DNA from: Thermoproteus uzoniensis 768-20
Lineage (GTDB): Archaea; Thermoproteota; Thermoprotei; Thermoproteales; Thermoproteaceae
Assembly: GCF_000193375.1 (NCBI RefSeq)
Contig: NC_015315.1
Span: forward strand, 310,001-374,000
Length of the DNA stretch: 64,000 bases
Direction of reading: 5' to 3'
The translations under genes and the position numbers were made by a program. Below are positions 24,765 through 33,039 of this stretch, in pieces; position 1 is the stretch's first letter; each line of letters starts with the position of its first letter. Under the pieces are notes generated by a model that saw only the letters and a list, made by a program, of their open reading frames with translations, did no database searches and was not told where the DNA came from.

Positions 24765-25877
24765 TTAAAGCTGGCTCCTCAACATGCTTAGGGCATCCCT
24801 TATTTCCGACATCTCGGTCATGAAGAACTTATAGAGCGTGGGGTCCGCATACGCCTTGTCCAACAGCTCCTCGGCCTCCCTCAACTTCTCGCGCGCTATA
24901 GTTATCGCGTTGTTCGCTATCAAGGCCTTTATCTCGTTTATCATGTCGTAGAGGGTGGACAGATTCCCCGGCATGTGGGACGCCACGAACGCCTCGTACT
25001 CGCTTAGATCCTCCTTGTCGTGAACCAGGTACTTCAACACCTTTATAGTGCCCGCCCTTATGCTCGACGCGTCCAAGTCGCTGGGCCTTATGCCGAGAAT
25101 AGTTAGGTACGCCATAACGTATATGGGAACCTTGACCCTGGTGCGGTTAGATATCACCACGTGGTCTAGATAGGCCGCAATCAGCGGGGATACGTGCTTC
25201 ACCAACACGTCTCTATTCTCGTAGACCATCTTGTTCACGTACTCGTTGAGGCCCTTGATGTCGTCCATGGTCATCAAGTGCGACATCTGGTCGAACTCCT
25301 GCCGAAGGGCCAGCCCGGATCTGAGCAGATCCTCGGTCTCTTCAGGCGAGGCGTACTTGGTGAAGGCCCTTAGCGGGAAGCGGTCGTAGAGGGCTTGTAG
25401 CTCCTCCTCGTCGGGCACTCTGTTGGAGGCCCCGAAGACTGTCCACGTCCTCACCGGCACCACGGCCCCGCCGTCGAAGATAGCCCTCTCGTTCAGTATC
25501 GTCAGAAGCGTGTTGAGTATGGCGCTGGAGGCGTTGAATATCTCGTCCAGCAGAGCCACGTCGGCCTCCACTATGGAGTTCGCGTAGATCCTCTTCACAT
25601 TTCCCTTGAGCAACTCCACCACGTCTATAGGCCCTATGATCTCCTCCAGCTCGGTGAACTTTGTCAGGAGGCGGTAGAACCACCGCGCCTTGAGGAGCTT
25701 AGAGAGCGACGCCACCAACATGGTCTTGGCGGTGCCTGGGGGGCCTATCATTATGTAGTTCTCGCGGCTGAGCATAGCTATCAAGGCCCCCGTTATTTCG
25801 TCCGAGAACTTGAAGAAGTACTTATCCAGATACTGACGGACCTTCGCGATGTCTTGAATCAGCGCATCCACCTCCAC
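24765..25877 (-). CDS. MoxR/RavA-type AAA+ ATPase
   Basis: A 370-residue MoxR ATPase: Walker A GPPGTAKT, Walker B ALLDEIFNASS with a sensor 1 Asn in FGASNRV and an arginine-finger region DRFPLRAF. The C-terminal 100 residues are helical. MoxR ATPases work with VWA proteins as remodelling chaperones. Followed after two bases by its VWA partner. The nearest upstream gene encodes a membrane protein in the same direction. Confidence 0.9.
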   Translation of the reverse strand: MEVDALIQDIAKVRQYLDKYFFKFSDEITGALIAMLSRENYIMIGPPGTAKTMLVASLSKLLKARWFYRLLTKFTELEEIIGPIDVVELLKGNVKRIYANSIVEADVALLDEIFNASSAILNTLLTILNERAIFDGGAVVPVRTWTVFGASNRVPDEEELQALYDRFPLRAFTKYASPEETEDLLRSGLALRQEFDQMSHLMTMDDIKGLNEYVNKMVYENRDVLVKHVSPLIAAYLDHVVISNRTRVKVPIYVMAYLTILGIRPSDLDASSIRAGTIKVLKYLVHDKEDLSEYEAFVASHMPGNLSTLYDMINEIKALIANNAITIAREKLREAEELLDKAYADPTLYKFFMTEMSEIRDALSMLRSQL

Positions 25878-25927
25878 ACACCCTCCGCGACATATACTTA
25901 AATCTTTGCAACGCGCCGCGGCGAGGC

Positions 25928-26203
25928 CTATATTGACGAGAGCTTGTAAAACGCGATCGATGACGTCGCGAGGAGCGCGGCGATAGCCATAGACGGCATT
26001 GCCACGTCGGGGCCGTGCCCTCTAAACATCCAGAACGCGAAGGAGGCGAGAGCTATTAACGAGGCGGCTGTCAAGGCGGCCGCGATGGCCAACGCGTATC
26101 TGCCCACATGAGTGCTCTTGAGGTCGGCGTAGTTCCTCAAGCTAAGCAGGGAGAAGATAGACGCGATGGACGCGAGCGCTATGTCAATGATCCAGGGTAT
26201 CAT
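25928..26203 (-). CDS. small three-helix membrane protein
   Basis: A 91-residue protein with three hydrophobic segments (about 5-22, 35-58 and 68-86) and no recognised family. It overlaps the 3' end of the winged-helix regulator gene by 20 bases, so regulator and membrane protein are co-expressed, a common layout for a regulator with a membrane effector or sensor. Confidence 0.65.
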   Translation of the reverse strand: MIPWIIDIALASIASIFSLLSLRNYADLKSTHVGRYALAIAAALTAASLIALASFAFWMFRGHGPDVAMPSMAIAALLATSSIAFYKLSSI

Positions 26204-26465
26204 AGCCCAGATACTTGGCCGCCTCTACTATTAAGTCCCAGTTTCTCTGGAGCGGCTCCGACAGCGCGTAGACAGCGCCGTACCCCTCGCCCAGCCTCTC
26301 CACGAGCCCGTTCTTCTCCAAGACCTCTAGGTGGTGGCGCGCCGTCTTGTAGTCCATATCCAGCTCCTTCGAGAGCTGGTGGGCGTTCATGGGCCTTTCC
26401 TTCAGCCGCGCGAGTATCTTGAGACGCGCCGGACCCCCGCGCGTGCCTAGCAATACGAACAGCAA
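26184..26465 (-). CDS. ArsR-like winged-helix transcription regulator
   Basis: A 93-residue winged-helix protein: ARLKILARLKERPMNAHQLSKEL is the HTH and KTARHHLEVLEKNGLVER the recognition helix and wing, as in archaeal ArsR-like one-domain regulators. Start is TTG at 26465, supported by an AGGAGAG ribosome-binding sequence a few bases upstream. It lies between an exported repeat protein and a small membrane protein, the likely targets. Confidence 0.82.
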   Translation of the reverse strand: MLFVLLGTRGGPARLKILARLKERPMNAHQLSKELDMDYKTARHHLEVLEKNGLVERLGEGYGAVYALSEPLQRNWDLIVEAAKYLGYDTLDH

Positions 26466-26555
26466 AACTCTCCTGAGATTGCGCCGGTCTGCCCACAGAG
26501 AAGAAAAACATTGTTCGGTTTTTATTGATACTTAGGCCCAGTAACCCGGCGAATC

Positions 26556-27845
26556 CTAACCCCAGACATACGAGCCAGCCGTAGTAGTTGAAGAGGTCGT
26601 CGTGGCCGTAGCGGCGGATGTGGCCGCGGCGGCCGCCGTTGTAGTTGCAGTCATGGACGCGGCTTGCTGGGGCGGCCAAGGCCCTAGGAACACCCACGGA
26701 ACAGGCCTCACGAATTGCACATTCACGATGTAGCCGTCGCCGTAGAGCCACACGTCGGGGGATTTGTAGGCTCCTACCGAGAGGGTGGCGTTCTGTTGCG
26801 CCGCGCCTTGAGGCAACCAGGTCCAGCTGGCCACTGTTCTGGGGAACATAGCTATCGTAATTATCGGCGATCCGGCTCCGCTAGCATCGACGAACGTGTA
26901 TTTAGCTGTGACGAGGCCGTTGGCGGCGAACGCGTACGCGCCGAGCGGCGACATGCCGGCTACTCCGGACATGTTAAGCGTCGCGTAGTATATCAAGCTG
27001 AAGTTATAGACCTTGTAGGTCATCTGCCCGTCGGTGAGGTAGGTGCCGGGCGGTATCACCGCTATTATGTTGCCGACCCTCAACGCGCCTCCGACAGTGC
27101 CGTTTATCCGGGCCTCGGCTATCTCAATAGGCACAAGCCCGCTCGACGCGTTGCCCACGGGCGGAGTGAACTCGACATAGTTTATCTTGTGCATGTAGGG
27201 GCCGGCTGTGAATATCCACGGGACTGGCTTAGAGAACATGATGTTGACCATGACGCCTCCTCCCACGTAGTGCCAGACATTCGCAAAGGCGTACCTGCCG
27301 CCGACCAGCGTGCCGTTGGGCAACGCCTTATACCCGAGCCAAGTCCAGCTGGACCAGTCGGCGGGAGCGTAGGCCACGGTTATTATCTGTCTCGGCTTCC
27401 CAGACCTATCGACGAAGGATATGGCGGGGCTCACCTGTCCGTTGACAGCGAACGCGAAGGCGTAAGTGGGCACGCCGCCGTCCGGCGCCACGCCCACGTT
27501 CTTAACGGCGTACAGCACTATCGAGAAGTTGTAGACGCTCAACGTGGTGTTGCCGACCATCGCGTACGTGCCCGGCCTCACCACGGCTATTACGGGGCCT
27601 GCCCTGACCGTGGCTCCGGTCATCGCGTCGACCTTTACCGTCGCCATAGTTATCGGCACCAGCTCGGGCTCCGCCTGCATGCCAGGCGCTGTTACGGTCT
27701 GAGTTGTGGTGATCGTCTGGGTAGTTGTGACAGTCTGGGTAGTCGGCATTGGGGTGGCTCTCGGCGCGGAGTAGTAGCCGGCCACAAACCCCAGTATCGC
27801 CAGCACCACGGCCGTTACGGCCAGTATTGTGGTTGTTCTTGACAT
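26556..27845 (-). CDS. exported surface protein with two tandem domain repeats
   Basis: A 429-residue exported protein: signal anchor at about 5-27, Thr-rich linker (TTTQT repeats), two homologous domains (about 64-211 and 239-386) and a Thr/Ala-rich tail. The repeats share I(A)V-(R/P)PGTY, VYNFS(I/L), YAFA..NG.V, a FVD, SWTWL and ending PVPW(I/V)F. The frame extends to 27884, but ATG 27845 gives the signal anchor directly and lies about 25 bases from a TTTAA box. Likely an S-layer associated or envelope protein of unknown function. Confidence 0.75.
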   Translation of the reverse strand: MSRTTTILAVTAVVLAILGFVAGYYSAPRATPMPTTQTVTTTQTITTTQTVTAPGMQAEPELVPITMATVKVDAMTGATVRAGPVIAVVRPGTYAMVGNTTLSVYNFSIVLYAVKNVGVAPDGGVPTYAFAFAVNGQVSPAISFVDRSGKPRQIITVAYAPADWSSWTWLGYKALPNGTLVGGRYAFANVWHYVGGGVMVNIMFSKPVPWIFTAGPYMHKINYVEFTPPVGNASSGLVPIEIAEARINGTVGGALRVGNIIAVIPPGTYLTDGQMTYKVYNFSLIYYATLNMSGVAGMSPLGAYAFAANGLVTAKYTFVDASGAGSPIITIAMFPRTVASWTWLPQGAAQQNATLSVGAYKSPDVWLYGDGYIVNVQFVRPVPWVFLGPWPPQQAASMTATTTAAAAATSAATATTTSSTTTAGSYVWG

Positions 27846-27908
27846 GGATAAAGTGTGCGTTCTGCCGTTAAATGCTTTTTCCAAAATTACACCATAATTT
27901 TTCCTAGT

Positions 27909-28733
27909 TTAAAGGACGGATACCCTCAACACCAACGGGAGGCCTGAGGCGAGCTTCTCCACTATAAGGCGGGCTATGTCTATCACGTAGACCTGCCTCA
28001 CGGCGTATATTGCCCTGGAGCCGATACACGCTAGGTTCGTCGTGCCGTACTCTGGCCTGGGCAGATCTATTGGGAGGTTACGCCACGACACGCCGTCAAC
28101 AGACACCCAGAGAGGCCTCGTCGACATCTCGTGGGTCGCCAGATAGCCGCCGCAACGCACAACGGCATGGGTGTAGCCCGTCGGGCCGAGGCCCATGTTG
28201 AACTTCTCGAGATCGCTCGTGTAGTAGATCCCGGTGGACGTGGAGATGTACAGCCTCTCCCTATCGGGGAGAAGGGCGTGGAGATCTCCCCAGAAGCGGG
28301 TAGGCCTCAGCCCGCGTAGGTCGTCCCCAGCCAGTAGGTTGCCCTCCTCGACGGAGGCCACGTATAGGTCCTTGAACCGCGCTATGTCGGTTATGTGGGC
28401 AGGCCCCTTGAGGAACCTCCAGCCGAACCTCTCGGCGTAGTCCGGAAACTCGGTTATCTTTGCGCCGGAGAGGGCGTCCACCAGCACCGGGCCGTCCATA
28501 GACGCCACGAGTGAGTCGCCCAGCCTAACGAGGCGCCAACAAGGACCTGACGCCAGTCTCTTGAGCTTGCCCCCGCCAACCTCGAAGAGGCCCGATCTAG
28601 GCGAACAGACGTAGAGATGACCCTCGAACGTGGCGACGTCGACTACCTCGAGATCGGGGCAACATATCCTGTGAGCGCCGCCAGTGGGGATCAGCTCGTA
28701 GACGCCCCTCTCGGTGGCGAGAAAAACCTGCAC
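27909..28733 (-). CDS. beta-propeller-like protein
   Basis: A 274-residue protein made of recurring beta-hairpin units of the kind DLYVASVE, LYISTSTGIYYTSD and GYLATHE, as in sialidase-like or WD-like propellers. No signal peptide, so cytoplasmic. No catalytic motif seen. It lies downstream of the CDGSH gene with 27 bases between and may share its transcript. Confidence 0.6.
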   Translation of the reverse strand: MQVFLATERGVYELIPTGGAHRICCPDLEVVDVATFEGHLYVCSPRSGLFEVGGGKLKRLASGPCWRLVRLGDSLVASMDGPVLVDALSGAKITEFPDYAERFGWRFLKGPAHITDIARFKDLYVASVEEGNLLAGDDLRGLRPTRFWGDLHALLPDRERLYISTSTGIYYTSDLEKFNMGLGPTGYTHAVVRCGGYLATHEMSTRPLWVSVDGVSWRNLPIDLPRPEYGTTNLACIGSRAIYAVRQVYVIDIARLIVEKLASGLPLVLRVSVL

Positions 28734-28760
28734 GTAAATGTGGCGACTCTAATAAAAAAG

Positions 28761-28937
28761 CTATTCTAGGACGTTGACGTAGGCCTCAGGCGCCTTAAAG
28801 CCGGCCCTCTTGTGGGTGCCGTCGCAGTACGGCTTCCTGGATGAGCCGCCGCAACGGCACAAGTAAGCCACCGGCCTCCCGTCGACCAACACCTCGTTGG
28901 GGCCGTCGGCTATAGAGTGTATGACCACCTTGGCCAT
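28761..28937 (-). CDS. CDGSH iron-sulfur domain protein
   Basis: A 58-residue protein, shorter than the usual ORF cut-off. It carries the complete mitoNEET-type motif CRCGGSSRKPYCDGTH (residues 27-42), giving three Cys and one His for a 2Fe-2S cluster. ATG at 28937, TAG at 28761. Stand-alone CDGSH proteins are common in archaea and probably serve in electron transfer or cluster delivery. It lies between a ModE-like regulator gene and a propeller-like gene on the same strand. Confidence 0.92.
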   Translation of the reverse strand: MAKVVIHSIADGPNEVLVDGRPVAYLCRCGGSSRKPYCDGTHKRAGFKAPEAYVNVLE

Positions 28938-28956
28938 GTGTCGACCAACCCGATTC

Positions 28957-29967
28957 CTATACTAATACCTTCTGGCCCGCGCTTCTGACCGGCGTGTATC
29001 CCGGCGGCGGTTGCTCCTTCCTCAACAGCTCCAACAAGCGCCTCACGGCAGGCTTCTCCAGGCTGTATCTGTTCACCGCCAGATCGAAACGCTCAAGCGC
29101 CACGTGCCTATAGGCCAAGCCGTACTTCTCCGCGGCCGCCGCGATGGCCAGCCCGACGTCGGCCTCCCCTCGGGCTATCGCCCCGACCACCTCCTCGTGG
29201 GTCCTCGCGGACGTGTTGTACCCGCTTATGGCGTCTGCAACGGCCTTACGAGGCTTGCCGACCCTCTCGGCGAGCTTATCGACCAGTAGCTCGAGGAGGA
29301 GGCGCGTCCCCGATCCGGGATTGCGGGCAATCACCCTGTACTTCAACAAGTCCTCCACGCCTCTAAACTCCACGTCCGGCCTAAACGCGAAGCCTATAGA
29401 CCTCATGAAGCCTCTGTGAAGGACTACCGACTGAGACAGACCAAGCCTCTCCACGTAGGGGACGTTGTACTCGCCCGATGCCGGATCCAGCAGATGGACG
29501 CCGGCCACGTCGGCCAGGCCGGCCGCGGCCATTATGAGCCCAGTTGCGGAGCCGACCCACCTGGCCTCCACGCAGAAGCCCTCCTCCCTCAGCCTCTCCA
29601 GCAGATCCTTAACGAAGAGGTCGGAGCTGCCGGCATACACGAAGTCGCACATCCCCTCTGTCAGCGCCTCGAGCCCGCCGAGCCTCCTCGACACGAATTC
29701 CAGATAGCGGGCCAACAAGCGCCTGCCCTCGTCGGTGAGCCGGGCCCCTCCCGCATAGCCTCTCCTGGGCTCCACGAGGCGTATGCCGAGCGCCCTCTCG
29801 GCCCTGGCGATGTATCCCCAGGCACGGGAGTAGGGTATCCCGAGCCTCCTCGCTGCGGCTGATATCGAGCCGGTCTCCTCTATATACTTCAAGAGGAGCG
29901 CCGTCTCTGAGTCGAGCGCCACTACGCCTTCTCTTATAAGCGAGACGTCGACGCGGAACAAGTCCAC
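28957..29967 (-). CDS. ModE-type HTH fused to a substrate-binding domain
   Basis: A 336-residue one-component regulator. Residues 1-105 are a ModE/LysR-type winged helix (ALLLKYIEETGSISAAARRLGIPYSRAW). Residues 106-330 form a periplasmic-binding-protein-like domain of the COG1910 type (SATGLIMAAAGLADVAGVHLLD, RNPGSGTRLLLE, GEADVGLAI). Such fusions sense molybdate or tungstate in archaea; tungsten would suit this organism, but no transporter or enzyme target is nearby. Confidence 0.85.
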   Translation of the reverse strand: MDLFRVDVSLIREGVVALDSETALLLKYIEETGSISAAARRLGIPYSRAWGYIARAERALGIRLVEPRRGYAGGARLTDEGRRLLARYLEFVSRRLGGLEALTEGMCDFVYAGSSDLFVKDLLERLREEGFCVEARWVGSATGLIMAAAGLADVAGVHLLDPASGEYNVPYVERLGLSQSVVLHRGFMRSIGFAFRPDVEFRGVEDLLKYRVIARNPGSGTRLLLELLVDKLAERVGKPRKAVADAISGYNTSARTHEEVVGAIARGEADVGLAIAAAAEKYGLAYRHVALERFDLAVNRYSLEKPAVRRLLELLRKEQPPPGYTPVRSAGQKVLV

Positions 29968-29987
29968 GTGTTGTGTGGAGCGTGAAT

Positions 29988-30455
29988 TTATCTCTTTAGT
30001 ACGTACAGCACTACGCCTATCACGAGCACCACGAAGCCGACGAAGCCGAGACCCAGCGAGATGAGGGCGAAGAACACCGCCCTCGACAGAGACGGGCTTA
30101 TGGTCACCACCGCATACCTAAGAGAGACGGGGCGCGTGTAGTTGTTGACGACGTAGACCCTCACGCCCGGCTGGACGGCAACCGCCGTGATGGTCCCCTG
30201 GACGGCAATCCTCAGAGACTCCGGCACTATCTTCAGCGGCGCTGACGAGTTGATCAACAATATCGACGGCTCCGAGAAGGAGAAGCTCGCGTTGTTGCCT
30301 GGAGACAGCGTCAAGGCCGACGTCTTGTTCAACTGCGCCAACGCCTCATTGACAGAAGCCGCCAACGAGCCCGCCGAGGACCCTAAGAAGAACAGAACAG
30401 CCGCGATAGCCACCATCGCAACTCCCATTATCGTGATAATTATTGAAAGTCTCAT
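29988..30455 (-). CDS. membrane protein with large extracytoplasmic loop
   Basis: A 155-residue protein: an N-terminal membrane helix (about 4-24), an external part of about 95 residues with several N-x-S/T sequons, and a C-terminal helix (about 128-150). The frame continues to 30491, but ATG 30455 places the membrane helix at the start and lies 20-25 bases from an ATATTAATA box. Function unknown. Confidence 0.65.
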   Translation of the reverse strand: MRLSIIITIMGVAMVAIAAVLFFLGSSAGSLAASVNEALAQLNKTSALTLSPGNNASFSFSEPSILLINSSAPLKIVPESLRIAVQGTITAVAVQPGVRVYVVNNYTRPVSLRYAVVTISPSLSRAVFFALISLGLGFVGFVVLVIGVVLYVLKR

Positions 30456-30498
30456 GGCACAAACTCGGCAGGTATTAATATGTGCCGACAACTAGCAC

Positions 30499-30610
30499 TG
30501 GCGGGCCCGGCGGGATTTCTAGGCGGCTGTGCCCGAACCCGCGACCTCCGCCCCACTAGGGACTACGGCTCCGGAGGCCGCCGCTCTGATCCATGCTGAG
30601 CTACGGGCCC
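30499..30610 (-). tRNA. tRNA-Arg(CCG) with two non-canonical introns
   Basis: Minus-strand cloverleaf with encoded CCA. Acceptor stem GGGCCCG/CGGGCCC, D stem GCTC/GAGC, anticodon stem GCGGC/GCCGT with loop CTCCGGA (anticodon CCG at 30572-30574), T stem GCGGG/CCCGC. Two insertions must be removed: 17 bases after the anticodon stem (about 30548-30564, boundaries ambiguous by a few bases, in the 43/44-45/46 area) and 16 bases splitting the T loop after TTC (30519-30534). Removal gives a 79-base mature tRNA including CCA with T loop TTCAAAT. Such multiple introns are typical of Thermoproteales. A TATA box lies at 30630-30639. Confidence 0.93.
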
Positions 30611-30629
30611 TTTACATATGTTTTTATCG

Positions 30630-30639
30630 TTTTTTAAGC
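30630..30639 (-). promoter_or_regulatory. TATA box of tRNA-Arg
   Basis: GCTTAAAAA on the minus strand, about 20-29 bases upstream of the tRNA 5' end. Confidence 0.55.
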
Positions 30640-30766
30640 TTTGCTCCGCCGCTTTAGGCGAATAGCCGTCGGGCGTATCTCGCCGGTCCAGACGCCTCCA
30701 CGCCTTGGTCTATTCGTGGCGTGTAGATCCGCCGCATTATATTCCGCGTCTGTAGGATTCGAATTG

Positions 30767-31053
30767 TCAGCTAGCGATCACGTGTACTACGTAAAGGTAG
30801 TAGCTGACGACCCACGTAACGGGGAAGGCCTTGGAAGTCCCCTTACCTAGGGGCTCAACGAAGTTAAGCAAGCCATTATCCCACTTGACTCTGACCGCGA
30901 AGTAGGTGGTCAGCGCCGCAGAGAGAGGAGAGCTGTTGGCACAGAGATGTAGGGCGATAAATTCAGCGCCGCGAGTATGCCAGGTGCTGTGGCAGAGCCA
31001 ACGAACGAGAGGCTATCCTCCTGGCCAAGCCCATAGGGCGACCTCTTCCCTCC
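30767..31053 (-). pseudogene. frameshifted relic of a membrane protein gene
   Basis: Two adjacent minus-strand frames read as one protein. The upstream part contains SPYGLGQEDSLSFVGSATA and continues to a hydrophobic ALLSL; the downstream part resumes with ALTTYFAVRVKWDNG and ends WVVSYYLYVVHVIAS at TGA 30767. They join at a CT-rich tract (minus strand, around 30919-30934), so a -1 or +2 slip there is the likely break. No start codon is available upstream in the first frame, so the 5' end is lost as well. The family is not recognised. Confidence 0.55.
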
Positions 31054-31365
31054 TTATATAGTACACGCCCGATTATGGCATGTCTGCTTTATGCCCTCCT
31101 CCTCCCCGCGAGACTTGCCGTCGTCGATGGCGGGGATTGTAGGACGTTAGTGGTGTCGGCCCTAGCTCCCTATCTGGGACTCTGGGCCAGCTCCGTTAAT
31201 GAGACAAAGCCAGTATGCAGAGAGCGCCTAGTCACTACGGAGAGGTGCCGGCTAGATGGACGGCCTAGGCCAGCTATCAAATCTAGACCGCTTCAGTAGA
31301 GCGCAACGGATCCTCTGCATTTATGGGAAAAACTCGCGGAAAATTTATGTATTTTATAAATTCTC

Positions 31366-31842
31366 TTACTCCTTTATAGCGCCTATGCTGATAAACGTCT
31401 TGGTCTCTTTTACGCCCTCTAGGTTGTTGAGGGAGTCGAGGACCTTGTCGAGCACTGTCTCCTGCGTTATCACGGCGAGGTCGTACTCGCCGGCTAGCCT
31501 AAGCGCCTTCTCGATGGGTAGCTTCTTGGAGAAGTCGTAGACCTTGTCGCGATACTTCGGCTCGACCTTTACCAAAACTATGACGTCGTTGCTCTGGCCC
31601 TTGAGGAACTTGACGGCCTTCTCCGTGACGTCGACGAACTCGCGGCCTGTCCTGACAAGTCCCAACTCTTTTAGTCGCTTGAGGTGTATCGCCAGCGCCT
31701 GCCTTGTCATGCCGAGCTCGCGGGCTATCTCGTCCTGGTCGCCGTAGACAGTGTAGACCCTCATGGGCTGGGCGCGTTGGAGCAGGTGCTGGAGTATCTG
31801 AACCTGTCTATCGGTTAGCCTTAATTCCTCGGTGCTTGCCAT
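31366..31842 (-). CDS. Lrp/AsnC-like transcription regulator
   Basis: A 158-residue regulator: winged helix at residues about 8-70 (DEIARELGMTRQALAIHLKRLKELGLV) and a C-terminal RAM-like ligand domain (VIVLVKVEPKYRDKVYDF, YDLAVITQE). The HTH is more MarR-like than in classic Lrp. A TATA box TTTTTATATT lies 19-28 bases upstream of the ATG (31842), so the message is leaderless and may be self-regulated. The target is unknown; pfp lies downstream on the same strand. Confidence 0.82.
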   Translation of the reverse strand: MASTEELRLTDRQVQILQHLLQRAQPMRVYTVYGDQDEIARELGMTRQALAIHLKRLKELGLVRTGREFVDVTEKAVKFLKGQSNDVIVLVKVEPKYRDKVYDFSKKLPIEKALRLAGEYDLAVITQETVLDKVLDSLNNLEGVKETKTFISIGAIKE

Positions 31843-31860
31843 GTGCTTAGAGAAAGAGCA

Positions 31861-31870
31861 AATATAAAAA
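31861..31870 (-). promoter_or_regulatory. TATA box of the Lrp-like gene
   Basis: TTTTTATATT on the minus strand, 19-28 bases upstream of the ATG at 31842. Confidence 0.6.
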
Positions 31871-32028
31871 CTTAACTACAAAAAATAGGCGTATTTCTGC
31901 GAGGATTGCATTATTGATAGGGCGTTCGCCTCATAGAAATTAATTGCCAAAGGAGATGCCGCACGGCGCCGAAAGACGCTTTGTAAGGTCTATTTAAAAA
32001 CTTTACGCTTTAGCAATATATCCTCTAC

Positions 32029-33039
32029 CTATTCCGAGTTACCCCAATACGTCTCGTAGAGCTTGAGCCAGGGCCCGCTCACCAGCTTGTTCCTGCCCAC
32101 GACTTCCGTTATGGGGATGTACGATATCTCGCCGTCCCTATACGCGGTCATGACGCCGAATTTGCCCTCCTCCACGGCCTCGTAGGCCGCTGTGGCGTAT
32201 CTGACCGCCAGCACTCTGTCGAAAGCGGACGGCGGGGCTCCTCTAATTATGTGGCCGGGTATCGTGGCCCTAGTCTCGAGGCCTGTCTTCTTCTCGAGAA
32301 AGGCGGCGAGCTCGTTGCCGACTCCGCCGAGCCTTACGTGGCCGAACTCGTCCACAGGCCCTCCGTAGGACTTAATGCCCTCCGACACGACGACCAGCGC
32401 CCACCTCTTGGCCTCGTAGGCCTTCTTCACGCGCTCGGCCACGAAGTCCCAGCTTACCTCTCTCTCGGGTATCAACACGAAGTCGGCCATGGTCGCAAGA
32501 CCTGTGTGTAGCGCTATCCACCCGGCCTCCCTGCCCATCACCTCCACTACGCCGACCCTCTCGTGGGATATCAACGTGGTCTTGAAGCTCTCGGCGGCCT
32601 TGACGGCCTCGTTGACGGCCGTGTCGAACCCTATGGTGTAGTCGGTGCCCCAGACGTCGTTGTCTATAGTCTTCGGTATCCCGACCGCATCCAGTATTCC
32701 GCGCCTCTGCGCCTCGCCGGCGGCCCCCAACGTGTCATCGCCCCCTATAGCCACAACGACGTCTAGGCTCAGCTCCTCGACGTTCTTGGCCAACGTCTTC
32801 GCCCTCTCCTCGTCCTTAAACGGGTTCGTCCTCGAGGTCTTTATGTATGTGCCTCCCGTAAAGGCGAAGTCCAGCAGATCTACGGACGTCACCCTCTTGA
32901 CCTCCTTGTTGAGGAGGCCCTTCCAGCCGTGGAAGATGGCGTAGACCTCGTGCTTCCTCTCGGCGAGCTTGACAAAGGTATATACGGCTATGTTGAGGCC
33001 CGGCGCGTCGCCTCCGCCGGTCAATACGCCGATCTTCAT
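32029..33039 (-). CDS. pfp: PPi-dependent 6-phosphofructokinase
   Basis: A 336-residue PFK-A family enzyme. GGDD in VVAIGGDDTLG is the mark of PPi-dependent enzymes (ATP enzymes have GGDG); IPKTIDNDV carries the catalytic Asp and GREAGWIAL the substrate site. It reversibly phosphorylates fructose 6-phosphate with pyrophosphate, as in T. tenax. The frame runs to 33135, but ATG 33039 overlaps the fba stop as ATGA and gives the proper N terminus MKIGVLTGGGDAPG. Confidence 0.96.
   Translation of the reverse strand: MKIGVLTGGGDAPGLNIAVYTFVKLAERKHEVYAIFHGWKGLLNKEVKRVTSVDLLDFAFTGGTYIKTSRTNPFKDEERAKTLAKNVEELSLDVVVAIGGDDTLGAAGEAQRRGILDAVGIPKTIDNDVWGTDYTIGFDTAVNEAVKAAESFKTTLISHERVGVVEVMGREAGWIALHTGLATMADFVLIPEREVSWDFVAERVKKAYEAKRWALVVVSEGIKSYGGPVDEFGHVRLGGVGNELAAFLEKKTGLETRATIPGHIIRGAPPSAFDRVLAVRYATAAYEAVEEGKFGVMTAYRDGEISYIPITEVVGRNKLVSGPWLKLYETYWGNSE

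Larger units (their letters stand above)
30611..31365. other. long spacer between tRNA-Arg and the Lrp-like gene
   Basis: This 755-base region holds the tRNA promoter, the relic at 30767-31053 and, on the plus strand, an open frame at 31075-31299 (74 codons, hydrophobic start, four Cys) just downstream of TTATATAG (31054-31061). That frame could be a small gene or another relic; I give it about one chance in four of being real. I found no further tRNA, 5S, SRP or RNase P RNA that I could defend. Confidence 0.5.

Noticed and set aside
30796-30960. Possible RNase P RNA or 5S rRNA fragment: GGAAGTCC and GAAGTTAAGC strings and a CACAGAGATG string in the spacer after tRNA-Arg.
   Set aside because: The strings do not form the conserved long-range pairing of RNase P or the 5S fold, and the same bases read as protein-like codons on the minus strand (the relic at 30767-31053).
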